From Siphonodentalium dalli (lineage: Eukaryota > Mollusca > Scaphopoda > Gadilida > Siphonodentaliidae), in NCBI GenBank assembly GCA_032622095.1, contig CP136066.1:203320978-203384977 (forward strand): a DNA stretch of 64,000 nt, read 5' to 3'. Below are positions 23,340 through 35,700 of this stretch, in pieces. Position 1 is the first letter of the stretch, and every line of letters begins with the position of its first letter. Under the pieces are notes generated by a model. It saw only the letters and a program-made list of their open reading frames with translations. It did not search any database and was not told the origin of the DNA. The translations under genes and the position numbers were made by a program.

Positions 23340-25312
23340 TCTTTACGCACTGTATGTTGTATAATATATCCATAGTGGCTCAATGAAAATGAACGTTGAA
23401 ATTCGAACATTGAGAAAGAACGTAGACTGCAAATTTGATCATATAAAAAGTATGGTAATCATTTCAAAATATGAATGACATAAGGAATATGCGATACAAT
23501 ATGCTTATCAATCATCAATCTTCAGTAGATGTTAATTAGTATCAGCCCTATATGTTGACAAGAATTCCATATTAATAGAACCAAACCCAATGGGCCCGCC
23601 TTTTTGTTTCAAAGTTTGCAGCATTATATTAAACAAAATATTTAAAACCATTCACCACACAGGTTGTTTCGATGTTTTATAATATATACATAGTGGCACG
23701 CAAAACATGAATGTGGAAATTCGAACATTGTGAAAGAAAGTAGAGTGCAAATTGGGTATACCATATAAAAAGTATGGTAATTATTTCAATTTATGAACGA
23801 CATGAATTAACATACATAAGGAATATGCGATACAATATGCGTATCAATCATCAATCTTCAATAGATGTTAATTAGAATCAGCCCTATGTTGACAAGAATT
23901 CCATATTAATAGAGCCAAACCCAATTGGCCCGTCTTTTTGTTTCAAAGTTTGCAGCATTGTATTACAAAAATAAAAACCATTCACCACAAGGGTTATTTC
24001 GTTGTTTTATAATATATCCATAGTGGCACGCAAAAAATGAACGTAGAAATTCGAACATTGAGAAAGAAGGTAGAGTGTAAATTGGGTATACCATATAAAA
24101 AGTATGGTAATTATTTCAAAATATAAACGACATCAATTAACCTACATAAGGAATATGCGATACAATATGCTTATCAATCATCAATCTTTCATTGATGTTA
24201 ATTAGAATCAGCCCTATGTTGACAATAATTCCATATTAATAGAACCAAACCCAATGGACCCGCATTATTGTTCAAAGTTTGCAGCATTATATTTAAAAAA
24301 AATACTTTTAAACCATTCACCACAAGGTTGTTTCGTTGTTGTATATTTCCATAGTGGCTTACAGAAAATGAATGTGCAAGTTCAAACATTGAGAAAGAAA
24401 GTAGAGTGCAAATTGGGTTCGGTCATATAAAAAGTATGGTAATTATTTCAAAATATGTACGACATCAATTAACATACATAAGGAATATGCGATACAATAT
24501 GCTTATCAATCATCAATCTTCAATTGATGTTAATTAGAATCAGCCCTATGTTGACAAGAATTCCATATTAATAGAACCAAACTCAATGGGCCCGCCTTTT
24601 TGTTTCAAAGTTTGCAGCATTATATTAAACAAAATATTTAAAACCATTCACCACAAGGTTGTTTCGTTGTTTTATAATATATCCATAGTGGTTCACAGAA
24701 AATGAATGTGGAAATTCGAGCATTGTGAAAGAAGGTATAGAGTGCAAATTGGGTTTGGTTATATAAAAAATATTGTAATTATTTCAAAATATAAATTAAC
24801 ATCCATAAGGATTATGCGATACAATATGCTTATCAATCATCAATCTTCAATTGATGTTAATTAGAATCAGCCCTATGTTGACAAGAATTCCATATTAATA
24901 GAACCAAACTCAATGGGCCCGCCTTTTTGTTTCAAAGTTTGCAGCATTATATTAAACAAAATATTTAAAACCATTCACCACAAGGTTGTTTCGTTGTTTT
25001 ATAATATATCCATAGTGGTTCACAGAAAATGAATGTGGAAATTCGAACATTGTGAAAGAAGGTATAGAGTGCAAATTGGGTTTGGTTATATAAAAAATAT
25101 TGTAATTATTTCAAAATATAAATTAACATCCATAAGGAATATGCGATACAATATGCTTATCAATCATCAATCTTCAATTGATGTTAATTAGAATCAGCCC
25201 TATGTTGACAAGAATTCCATATTAATAGAACCAAACCCAATGGACCCGCCTTTTTGTTTCAAAGTTTGCAGCAATATATTCAACAAAAACTATTTAAAAC
25301 CATTCACCACAC
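23340..25312. repeat. About 327-bp satellite, 6 units
   Basis: GTTTCG(T/A)TGTT followed by TATAATATATCCATAGTGG recurs at about 23664, 23996, 24330, 24661 and 24988 (period 327-333 bp), with a partial unit before. Units share GCGATACAATATGC, ATCATCAATCTTCA, GCCCTATGTTGACAA and CGCCTTTTTGTTTCAAAG. The two central units are the most alike. Confidence 0.95.
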
Positions 25313-25656
25313 TTGTATAATGTCTACCGCAGTGCCAAGCTATCAGATGTGAGAACCGAGGTCCTTAAAGCATCCCGGACTGGCATGTGAAAGACGCCAT
25401 AAATCTAACCAAATAGATGATAGGTTTAAAGGAGTTTACCCTAAAGATTTGCATTCCAGTACGCGAAGCAAATAAACCCTTCATCGTATACTTGTTAAAG
25501 CGTGGTACTTGAAGGCGACAAATTGTAATTAAATCTGATGGGTTTGCTAATTCTCTCTTCCAACACGGTACTATGCAAACTCCATGCAACGTTATCACTG
25601 CGATATAGCACTGCCACAATCATGGTATTTTGCGGACCGATACATCTATTTTTACA
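25313..25656. other. No gene recognised
   Basis: Nothing identified. Confidence 0.3.
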
Positions 25657-25658
25657 TA

Positions 25659-25809
25659 CAGTAATGCCCTAATTAATCGACTCTTTAACCACACCAGAAT
25701 TATGGGTAACTTTTCAGGATTTAGTCGGAAATATGGCTTGTTGCCATTCATCGGAAAGCTCTCCCCGAGAGCTTTCCGATGAATGGCAACAAGCCATAGG
25801 GCATTACTG
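25659..25809. mobile_element. Hairpin MITE, CAGTAATGCCC ends, TA flanks (copy 4)
   Basis: Left arm and apex (GAGAGCTTTCCGATGAATGG) are intact. The right arm is deleted between AACAAGCCATA and GGGCATTACTG. TA at 25657-25658 and 25810-25811. Confidence 0.75.
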
Positions 25810-25966
25810 TATCGTCCGAACTATATTTAGTCACCTATTATTTTATTTTGACCACCAAACATTTGCAGTAATGGTAATTCTTTCGGTATTGATAAGGACA
25901 ATATGAACTGAGCCAGACATTGACAATTTTAATCCTAAAACATAAGAACTAAGAACACGTAAGAAA

Positions 25967-26050
25967 TCCTTACCAAATGTCCTTATGGCAGTGGTATCCC
26001 AGCGGAAATCCTTACCAAATGTCCTTATGGCAGTGGTATCCCAGCGGAGC
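25967..26050. repeat. Exact 41-bp direct duplication
   Basis: AAATCCTTACCAAATGTCCT...CCCAGCGG occurs twice in tandem with no visible difference, indicating a very recent duplication. Confidence 0.9.
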
Positions 26051-26329
26051 GATGGGAGATAACTCTGCCTGGAGTTCGGGTACTATGCTGGAAAGTCGCT
26101 ACATTATAGCAGGGTATGTTGTTGTCGAGTAGTTTTGAAGACCTAGTGTTAAAAGCTGGTTTATCTCATCTTAGAACTTTCTGTTCTTATTCAGATATAC
26201 AGAATAATACTTTTGAGTCAGAATGACCAGTCAAACGGAAAACTTCTGTCACCAGGAAGTCATTTTTACCTCAAATTGACAAAGTAAAGTTTGAGCTAAT
26301 ACCATGGGTTTGCGCCCGTTATCCGTGGT

Positions 26330-28135
26330 GGCGTGCGTTCGTCGACAATTCCCTTTGACATAGTCCAAGGTCCCTTTCCGATCGTCACCAAACTTCATAT
26401 GGATTATTTCCGACATTTGTTGAGAAATATGGCTGCCAGTTGCCATCATTTATTTTACTCTTTGCTTGACTAAATCCTTCGGCACACCCTACAGGCAACA
26501 TCCCTCACCCGATCGCCATCGAACTACTTCGAGGTGACGCCTAGATGGGAGCCATCAATTATTTCCGAAATTCGTTTAAAAACGTGAATCCGCCAGTACA
26601 ACCTGCAGTCCGCATTTATCTGAGAAATGTTTTTGAAAATATGCAGGCATGTTTAGGCTCATCTCTAGATGGAGCTAATGAATTCGAACGATTGTTGATG
26701 AAAAACATGACCGCCGACAGCCATCGTTATTGTATTTTACTATTTGCATGACTAAATCTTTTGGCACACCCTGCAGACACACCCCTCGTCCGATTATCAT
26801 CAAACTTTATATGGATATTCCGAGTGAGTTGTAGGTGGGAACCAACGATCTTTTCAGCAGAAATTTGTTGAAAAACATAGCTGCCAGCGGCTATCTAGGA
26901 TTTGACTCTTTGCATGACTAAATCAATCGGCACACCCTATAGGCCACATAACACCATTCATCCGATCGTCACCAAACTTGAATTGGATCTTCAGAGTGAC
27001 CTCCAGATGGGAGCCATCGATTTTTTTCCGAAATTCGTTTTTTTTAAATGGTTCCCAGCGGCCATCTTGGATTTTACTATTTGCATGACTAAATTCTTCG
27101 GCACACCATGCATGTAGGCCATATCCTTCATCCGATCGTCACCAAACTTCACATGGATCTTCATGACTTCTAAATGGGGGCCATATAGATTATAACCAAA
27201 ATTCGTTTTAAAACAAGGCCACTAACAGCCATCTTGTATTTCAAATTTGAATCCATCAGCGGCACACCGTGCATGCAGCCAGCGAATTGTTTTGAAAAAT
27301 TACGGGCATGTCTAGATGGGAGTAGTAGTAGCTTATTGTTAACCTCCTCAATTTAGGAGAGCATATATACAAATTACAAATATATACATGTTATATAAAA
27401 TATGCATGCAAATGTTATACTAATCACAATACTAATCACAATATTAATCTTACAGTGTTTACGCATGCGGTCGGGTTCTGACATTTTCAAGTTTCAAGTG
27501 TTAGTGAGGTTGGTATAATAATCTAAAGAATTTAGAAATGGGAAGGCATACATAGAGGTTCCCGAATGCCAGTTGCCCTTTTAAAACCTGATTAGCAATA
27601 TCACAGGCGTGTGATCGAGCGAAATAAAATTTCCAAATAAAATATTTACTGGACATCAATGTTGAGTATTGGAACTTGAGAATGTGTGTTGTCATATTAC
27701 CTTCTCGTGTTAAATTAGACAAGTGTTTTAGACATCGAATTCAGAAAGTAACATACATCATACGATAATGGCCTATTTAAGAAACTGGAAATAAATGAGC
27801 AATATCACATGCGTGTGATCGAGCGAAATAAATACCTTCGCCGATCGTCACCAAATTGCATATTGTTATTGAGGGTATCATCCAGATGGGAGCCATCGAT
27901 CCCCCCCCCCCCCAAATAGCCCGGATATCGGAAAAACATGCTTTAACTTTACATGCGTGTTTATGATCACCTCTAGATGGGAGCTGTCAATTTTTTCCGA
28001 ATTTCTTTTTAAAAACATGGCCACCGACAGCCATTTTGGATTTTACTCTTTGCATGACTAAATCCTTTGGCACACCCTACCGACCACATTCCTCACCCAG
28101 TCGTCACCAAACTTCATATGATTCTTCTGGGTGAA
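26330..28135. repeat. 168-bp satellite, interrupted
   Basis: TTTGCATGACTAAATC...CGGCACACCCT recurs at about 26463, 26743, 26911, 27078 and 28056 (167-168 bp between adjacent intact units). Other shared blocks: CCGATCGTCACCAAACTT, AGATGGGAGCCATCGAT and GGCCATCTTGGATTTTAC. Interrupted at about 27318-27838. Confidence 0.85.
27318..27838. repeat. Unidentified insertion within the 168-bp satellite
   Basis: The satellite phase breaks after AGATGGGAGTAG and resumes at CCGATCGTCACC (27841). The insert contains (GTA)n, ACTAATCACAAT twice, and an internal direct repeat (GCAATATCACAnGCGTGTGATCGAGCGAAATAAA at about 27594 and 27799, over 20 bp, key part GTGTGATCGAGCG). The 73-codon frame on the minus strand has no recognised motif. 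Confidence 0.5.
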
Positions 28136-29342
28136 CACTAACATGAGCGTAGCTGCGGCTGCCTTAAGTCTTGCGAAAAATAAGAATCAGTGTTGATTCG
28201 AATCGGTGCACTCATTGTATATCAAACCATCCAACCATTTTTTTTTCTCAAAATGAGCCAAGATTCGGACATGGATTCCTAATCCAAGCATTGGAGAAAA
28301 AACCGAGTCATTGCATCACATGGCTGGTCTCAGTTTCGTACATCAGAGCACGCTCGTTTTACAATTACTCTTACATAGAGTATACAGAAGAAGGAACGGA
28401 TGGACGCCTCGGTGGGATCGGTTTCGGGTATTAGCTGAGATGATTCGCTGATCATACAGATCAAAGGTAGAATAACGGCTATCAAATCACACAATCGGAT
28501 TCATCCCGTTCCAATTATTAAAAGGCAAATTGTCAGAGTCAAGCAACCTGAAAACTCGTAAAACTTGTTTTTTCAGCTCAAAGCGATTATTAACTATCTT
28601 CTCTCCTAATTGCGCATAATGGTATTTCCACACGCGAATTTTCTGCGGTGTTTCGGTTCGTTCATGTGTTTTACTCATCTTAATGTCAATAAAAATCGTA
28701 TACAGTTCCAGCGAAAATATCCCGAGCGGTAACAGTATATAATTATTTCGCCTCTGTGAGATTTTTTCGTCTGATAACTTCATCAACATATTTGATTTAG
28801 TTTAGAATGATCTTCGTGTTTATTTGTTGTTGCCGATCTGGACAGATTTTTTAGAATATACACCAGCTCTGCTTTGGTTGTCAGCCCTCTGTCGCTCATC
28901 TTCAAAAGAAATGGGATGCGTTTTCCGGCGATTGTTATTTCAATATCTTTTATAATTAGATATCGTTCATTATGAGCAGGAATGTTGAGGCGGATTCAAA
29001 AAGAAATGCACCCTTATAACTTGATATTTCCGTTCAGGGCTAGTTATGACAGAGTGGTGTTCATACAATGCCAGATATATCCACGCTGAATTCATAAAAC
29101 ATCCACGACTCTTAACATCTTCCAGGTGAGTCGCACCCATGTATATCATGTTGAGAGAAAAAATATGTGTGTGTCTTCCGAGGTTGGAGATAAATTAAAG
29201 TTATATATATGGAACATTTCGCCGAGATATTCATAACGGAATAGCAAATAATAATGCCAAAATGATTGGCTTTAATAAAACTTATATCCAAATATAGGCA
29301 GAAAATAGCGTCATCGTTATAAACGAATTACATTCAGTGACT
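28136..29342. other. No gene recognised
   Basis: Frames of 87 codons (28171-28434, +) and 100 codons (28487-28789, -) are free of tandem repeats but have no motif I recognise. They could be exon fragments or chance. No splice structure could be supported. Confidence 0.35.
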
Positions 29343-29420
29343 GTTGTTGGTGGAATCATTGACGATTGATTGATTGATTGATTGTTTATTTAACTCAACG
29401 CCACAATTAAGTGGCGAATA
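29343..29420 (-). mobile_element. 3' end of a LINE/SINE with (AATC)n tail
   Basis: On the minus strand the hairpin CGCCACTTAATTGTGGCG (29399-29416) is followed by TTGAGTTAAATAAACAAT and a (CAAT)n run. A terminal stem-loop followed by a simple-repeat tail is typical of CR1/L2-group non-LTR ends. The body upstream is not recognisable. Confidence 0.5.
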
Positions 29421-30655
29421 TATACAGAGCACTAATTTAAATAGATATAAACACCTCCAAAAAAAAAAAGTCCCCCTGATATATTCGGTAATATTTTATG
29501 AGATATTGATGGATTTTGGTGAAACTTTCCACAAATGATTTGTGGTACCAAATACATCAAGTGTGTTAATTACTGTGCTGCGAGGTGAGATATGGCTATG
29601 TGAGCACAAACTGAATGGAAGAGGGTCGCTTTTCAAAAGTTGTAAAAAAATGGCCTATACATCAGGGGGTCTGCAAAAAAAATCCGTATATAGGGCCGGG
29701 GTGGGTGGTCCAGAGGCCGAAAAAATCGTGCTTGTAATTTTTTTCCAAAATGTTTTTTTTTTCAAACAATTTACAAGTACTGACCATGTAATGTTGTTTG
29801 TAAGCATGTTAGTACCATGCTTGTTGGGATAGGGCTATATAGGCAGCTATAGTGACTCTTTAGCCTCAGATTTAGCAACATTCTGGATTTCACAAAATCC
29901 CGGCCCACTTCACAGTGGACCACCGTAATAGCGTTCAGGAAACTTATGATCAACGGAAGAAATATTTAGTAACAAAATTAATATATTACCTGAATAAAAG
30001 TTTTAAAACAAAAAAACTGTATCACAAATTGGATACCACATGGTGAATACTCAATGATGACTAGATATCATTAACCTGATTGTTGCATAACATGAAATTG
30101 AAAAGGGTATCTCATAAATTTCTAATGTCTGAAATACTGTCTTGTTCTGGCATGTAATCAAATTCATTCCTTCTGGTTATTTGTCATCTTGAATGATTGC
30201 AAGTAATGTTAATTTGCCACAATTATCCAAATAAAATTGAATTGGTTATGATGAATGGCCGTTACTGTTTACTGCTCAGACAATCCCAACTGAAGGTGAC
30301 GCTATTCTCATTGAATTTCCGAACTTCATCTTGGAGCTTTACTGCTCAACAAGACTAAACTAAAATACTAAGTGTATACTGTTATCACTTACAAACAGAT
30401 GAACTGAAATAATGTGATGCATTCAGATGCATTGAGAAATGACATTCTTCAATGTCTTCAAAGTTCAAACTAAAAGTAAAATCAAGAATAAAATCTGACT
30501 GAGACTACACTGCAGACTCTAGTGCACAAATGTACACATACAAATATTTAAAATCCATAGCAACTGAAGCTCCACTAAAACTCAACAGTTCTTGAACATT
30601 TGATAACGTTTAGGTCCTGTGGTATGCAGTAATATGTGCATACATCCTTCCCCTA
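29421..30655. other. No gene recognised
   Basis: AT-rich. It may include truncated body of the element ending at 29343, but nothing can be assigned. Confidence 0.35.
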
Positions 30656-32112
30656 TCATTATTATTATTTATTAACATTTAAGAAACGCATTCTACATGT
30701 ACATAATGTTCCAATGCGCTTTACAAGTAAATACAATAAAAACACATAAAACTTTAAAAATATAAACAATAGGCCAACTACTATTAAATACAATTTTGTA
30801 AAGATAGATTAAGAAAAAATAAAAACTTAACTATGTTAAGAAAAATAATAATTTAAAATTAAATTTAACGAATATTACTGTAAAATTAAAGCTAAAGAAA
30901 ATTGATATTTCAGTAAAAAATGAAAAGTTTCATTTATAAAAAAAAATTAAGATAAAAGAATAAATTAAACTTTAACAACGGTGTGTATTGAAATAACAAC
31001 TGCAATAAGATTTCCAAAAATAACGATCTATAAATAGAAACATTTTTTGAAAAGATGGGTTTTCATTTTTTTCTTAAATTCGGAGGTTGTTTTTGAACGT
31101 CTAATCTTTAACGGTATAGTCCATTCCAAATCTGGATAGATGTCTCTTGAAAGCATTTTTCACCATAACGTCCGTCTGATTTCCTGATGTTGGTTAGGTC
31201 TAGATCACACGCACTTGAACGGGTAACTCTGTCACACGATTTCAGGATAAACATGTCTGTTATGTATGACGGTACTTGTTTTCTGAGGGATTTAAAAACG
31301 ATCACAGCACATTTAAACTGCATCCTGAATTCGAACGTCATTATGTGATTATGAATTAGAACTCGTGTTATGTGGTCAAACTTCGAAACGTTCCCAATAA
31401 GCCGAGCACAGTTATTCAATAACAGGTTGATTCTTTTAATGTTCCCTTTTGTCAAATTTGTAAGAAGTGAGTTGAGACTGTCCACGCGCGCTACCACTAA
31501 GGTAAGAACAGCATGCTTTATCGCCTTCGGGCTCAAATGACATTTAACTCTCCTTAGGCACCTTAGGTGAAAATAACACGACTTCAACAAATTGTTAACT
31601 GTCACGGTCATCGACATAGTATTATCAAAATAGGAGCCCAGGTTTCGAATTTCCGAACTTGAGTCAATTATAGAGTCAGCAAGCTGAATTTGAAATTTGG
31701 CGTCTGCTTGTCCATTTACAGTCTCTGACAACACTTTTAACGAATATCGAGATCCTATCACAAGAAATTCTGACTTATCATCGTTAAGTTTGAGTTTATT
31801 TAGTTCCATCCAATTCTTAATATCCAGGTAACATTGTTGACGGCGAGCTTTGGCGAGATGATAACCGTTTGACTCTTTTCTAGAAAACTCGATGTATATT
31901 TGAGTGTCATCCGCGTACATATGATATTTTACACGATTTTTCTGTAAGATCTGTCCCAACGGTAAAGTATAAACTAAAAATAGAAGAGGACCCAATATTG
32001 AGCCTTGGGGAACACCGATGTCCATGCAGGTCCACACATTCAGAGTAAGAATTTCCAATAACGACCTTTTGCTTGCGCAGTCTCAAATATGATGCAAACC
32101 ATGCCAATTCTG
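30656..32112 (-). mobile_element. 5'-truncated L2-like LINE
   Basis: Reads on the minus strand from about 32112 to an (AAT)n tail at 30656-30670. It keeps the C-terminal half of the reverse transcriptase and a 3' UTR of about 440 bp ending in GCGCATTGGAACATTATG...TTAATAAATAATAAT. The 5' edge abuts a direct repeat (see 32100-32310). Confidence 0.8.
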
Positions 32113-32149
32113 GTCTGTCACCATACCAAACCACATCAAAATTCGACAA
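31108..32149 (-). pseudogene. L2-like reverse transcriptase fragment, frameshifted
   Basis: This is the C-terminal part of a non-LTR reverse transcriptase, which in intact elements copies the element RNA at the nicked target. Read on the minus strand, one frame gives LAWFASYLRLRKQKVVIG (about 32115-32060) and a second frame gives GVPQGSILGPLLFLVYTLPL, then YADDTQIYIEF with the catalytic YADD, then a long thumb/C-terminal region ending in YGEKCFQETSIQIWNGLYR. The PLGQI spacing before YHMYADDTQ and the later CARLIGNVSKFDHITRVL block match the L2/Rex1 group. A frameshift lies at about 32020-32060. Endonuclease and the N-terminal RT blocks are missing, so the copy is dead. Classification to L2 rather than CR1 is by eye. 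Confidence 0.85.
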
Positions 32150-32310
32150 CCGACAATTAACTTATATTGCAAAAAACTTTGTAAGCATTGATGGTCACAA
32201 CCCGTGATTATGCATATTCGTTCCCCATTTCTGGTCCGTCACCATGCCATAGGGCATCAAAATATGACAACCGACTCTTTAGTTATAATGCAAAATGTTT
32301 GTACGGACGG
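32100..32310. repeat. 75-bp imperfect direct repeat at the LINE 5' edge
   Basis: TCTGGTCnGTCACCATnCCA followed by CATCAAAAT and GACAACCGAC occurs at about 32109 and again at about 32229, continuing into a GGACGGACGCACGGACGG cluster. A related cluster lies at 33270-33310 on the far side of the (CAT)n tract. Confidence 0.65.
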
Positions 32311-32496
32311 ACGCACGGACGGCTCGAGACGTCAACTATATACCCGCCGACTAATATCGGGGAGTATAATAACCATATATCTATGTGTATACCTAACCAA
32401 AAACAATTCCCCTCCCCCACCCCACCCCGGCGGATAAGACTAAAGAGTTCTTTGGTCATGCACAAATAATTGTGGAACCCCTGACCTGTTTACCAC

Positions 32497-32678
32497 CATC
32501 GTCATCGTCGTCATCATCATCATCATCATCACCATCATCGCAATCATCATCGTCAGCATCATTATCATCGTAATCGTCATCATCAACATCATCGTCATCA
32601 TCAACATCATCATCATCATCATCATCGTCGTCATCATCATCATTATCATCAGCATCATCATCGTCATTATCATCATCG

Positions 32679-32722
<44 letters not shown>

Positions 32723-32780
32723 GTCACCATCATAATCCTCATCATCATCATCGTCATCATCATCATCATCATCATCGTCG

Positions 32781-32811
<31 letters not shown>

Positions 32812-33130
32812 TATCATCATCATCGTCGTCATTATCATCATCATCGTCATCATTATCATCGTCGTCATCATCATCATCCTCATCATCATCATCGTCGTCA
32901 TCATAATCATCATCATCATCGCAATCATCATCGTCATCATCATCGTCAGCATCATCATCATTGTAATCGTCATCATCAACATCATCATCATCGTCATCAT
33001 TGTCGTCATCGTCATCATCATCAACATCATCATCATCATTGTCGTCGTCGTCGTCATCGTCATCATCATTATATCATCATCATCGTCGTCGTCATCATCG
33101 TCATCATCGTCGTCAGCATCATCGTCATCA
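32497..33130. repeat. (CAT)n / (CGT)n trinucleotide tract, about 630 bp
   Basis: Nearly pure CAT repeats with scattered CGT, CAA and CAG interruptions. The 322-codon methionine-rich frame on the minus strand (32440-33408) is produced by the repeat and is not called as a gene. Confidence 0.95.
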
Positions 33131-33806
33131 ATGATATGTTCGTATATACGGACATAAAATCCAGAAATTTCCAAGCCAAACAAGGGCAGTAACTCTCGTG
33201 AAAATAATCGACCAAAGGACAACAACATCCGATAATTGACACCCGAGTTATATATATACAGAAAGCAAATGTTCGGACGGATGGACGGCTCGACAAACGG
33301 ACGGAGCACTCGGCTATATGTCCCGAACCTCATACGGGGGTCATGCGTCATGATGTGTGTACATTTTATTGCTAGGTTGTGGCTCGTGTCCCACCACAAT
33401 ACAATCAAGTCAAGTCAATGTTGTTTATTTGATAAAATATTAGCCACAGCAGATGTTTCTCTTGTGTTATTTGTGTCTGGGAGAAAAATCGCGAACAAAC
33501 AGACAGAGGGATAGACAGACATATCCTATTATTGTATTTATATAGATGACCACATGTGGTTGCAGGAGTGATCACTCTACATAAGTTGAAGTTTAAAGAA
33601 CTTGCAATCGACTGAGTTACAACCGGTAACATTTGTGACGGGCCATTCTCCATAGTCTATTCTATAACTAACTCTGACCCATATGTCCCGATTAGAATGA
33701 ACCATATGCTTGGACAATTTCGAATTGGCAGCTTAATGCATACATGCTACAAGCCACAAGATACAAGCAGAAACTCTTTACTATTACATTATTTTATTAA
33801 CTCGTG
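33131..33806. other. No gene recognised
   Basis: Contains the ACGGACGG-rich repeat at about 33256-33345, similar to 32290-32360. Nothing else identified. Confidence 0.4.
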
Positions 33807-33810
33807 TTAA

Positions 33811-34094
33811 CCCTTCCACGACAGGAGCTTCCTGAAATTTTGCGAAAACCTTGTGCCAATGCCTTTTTGTTATACATGTGAGTCGCCAATAGGACGCCTC
33901 GCATATGTATAAAAGAATGCATTGGCCTAACAGGCTAACAATATGTTCCTTGACATTGTAAGCAATTAAGTGCATTCTCGTAAATATGCGAGGCTCCCCA
34001 TGTGAGACTCGCATATATATATAAGATAATGCACTAGCACATATATAATAGTCAATGCTGCGCCAGCGAAGCTCCCGTCATGAAAGGGTAACGC
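33811..34094. mobile_element. TTAA/CCCTT hairpin element (family 2), best copy
   Basis: Left TTAACCCTTCCACGACAGGAG (TTAA 33807-33810) and right CTCCCGTCATGAAAGGGTAA, a one-base-degraded TTAA. Two palindromic modules (about 33850-33925 and 33965-34035). It shows that family 2 has the same TTAA/CCCTT logic as the CCCTTTACCC family but different inner termini. Confidence 0.65.
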
Positions 34095-34098
34095 CCGG

Positions 34099-35121
34099 AC
34101 TAATAGACCTATATATATACATCTAGCATCAACAGACATAGTGGTTCGAGGGGTCTGAGTTTTTATGGATGCTTAAATGATAGAGCTCGGAACTTGAAGG
34201 GTTGGTATATAGATCGCTGTCTCCCACGCTACACCTCGAATCATTAGCTCCGAAAAACGCGTGATGGATTCTAAACAGGCCTCAATCCTGCAGGGATGGA
34301 ATAAAACCTCGACGTTAGTGGTGTATACGTATCTGATGCGTCGTTGCAAAAATGTTATCATTCCACTGTGGATACATGAGTTATAAGTCTCGGCTGCGCA
34401 TGTCAATCTCCGCACGCGCGGGTTCCAATCGTCTGCCCCAACAGGGATATACAGACATTATTCACATTTCAAAATTCACCGCTTGCTCAGGTTCCATTTC
34501 ATGGTTTGTTACAAACCATCAATTTTCACTTGACTTCGTCTCATTTGCCAGGTGCTTCGTTTCGGTTCGATCAATCATGGCCGTGTTATTGTTTTTATTT
34601 GACGATCATGTCAGGAATGCTTATTGCCCGGGATGATGATAATGCTAGTGCTCATCCGTGGACATGCTCACTGGCAACAAGTCGGCGTAGTAATTCCACA
34701 CTGATCGGTTGACGTCGTAAAACTCAGATTCGGATCTCTATTTTCTCTTGAAATCTTCATCATCGAAAACGAGTATCTACTTTAGCGTGACCTTGGACGA
34801 GATTATGTCGCGCCAAACGCCAGACGTGATATCTGATCATATCTTGCCGCCAGTTTCGAGCGAATTATGACGTATATATATGTAGGTTCCCCGTCTTGAA
34901 AAATAGGAACTGAAATAGGAATCCCCCAGCAGATTTATGGTACTGTCTGATATTGGTACAACTAGTTGAAATGGACATTCTGATTGCCAATTCGGTTCGA
35001 CTAATTCAGTTATGGATGTATTGTTTCGCTTTGAATCACGTGTGTTTTCTGCGAAAATAGCACTCTTACTGGTCCGTGAACCACGTTATTACACAATCAA
35101 TCGCCAAAACAAACCCAACAA
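34099..35121. other. No gene recognised
   Basis: A B-box-like GGTTCCAATC at about 34424 lacks a matching A box and stem. Open frames show no motif. Confidence 0.35.
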
Positions 35122-35700
35122 TTGTTCCCACCTGTGACCATACATGCATTCAGTCACGAATTTGCCACCAATCAACGTCACTTCAACTCATCAAAAATAC
35201 AGGTTCTTCATTTTGGATTCAATAACCCTGAACATTACTATTTCATGCCCGTTAATCCTTCAAAGCCAGCAATTATGACGTCTTATTGTTTCGAGCGAGA
35301 TTTCGGAATACCCATTGACGATAAACAGAAATTCGACCGCTAAGTTAACAAAGTCACCACGGCTAACCAAATTCTCGGAACAATGAATAGAACGCTATCT
35401 TTAAAAAAATTTAAACAGCAGCGGTTTTGCCCATTGCCCATTCTAGATTATTGCAACATTGTTTGGAAGCCGCACTACGTATATTACTTTCAGAGAAAAA
35501 ACTCGAAAAAGTACAAAGAAGAGCTACGCGCGCGTGGTGAACAGTCTACATAAATTCAGCTAATTCAGCTATAAAATTGGACTGACTAAAACAACTAAAG
35601 TTGTATATTTGTCTAGTAGACAATCTTGTGTTAGAGTGTCAGCTTCTGTTGTAATAACTTCCAGACTATAGACATGTCCGCGTGGTTTTACATGCATGGT
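35122..35700 (+). pseudogene. CR1-like reverse transcriptase remnant
   Basis: This is the palm-distal to thumb region of a non-LTR reverse transcriptase, heavily decayed. One frame reads QVLHFGFNNPEHYYF and then ERDFGIPIDDKQKFD before a stop at 35341-35343. Past it comes VNKVTTANQILGTMNRTLS, then PILDYCNIVW, the typical 'RP.LDYCN.VW' block, and a frame-broken EKVQRRAT-like stretch around 35505-35535. This order (LHFG, E+DLGI.+D, VNKA, LDYCN.VW) is that of CR1/Jockey-group elements. At least two stops and one frameshift make it non-functional. Boundaries are uncertain; I see no 3' tail. Confidence 0.75.

Noticed and set aside
28171-28789. Two frames of 87 and 100 codons outside repeats, possible exons
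   Set aside because: Opposite strands, no motif, and no splice or transcript evidence available from sequence alone.
32440-33408. 322-codon methionine/threonine/aspartate-rich frame on the minus strand
   Set aside because: Translation of a (CAT)n microsatellite; no conserved domain outside the repeat.
34390-34440. tRNA-like segment with GGTTCCAATC
   Set aside because: No T-stem pairing and no A box at the right distance.
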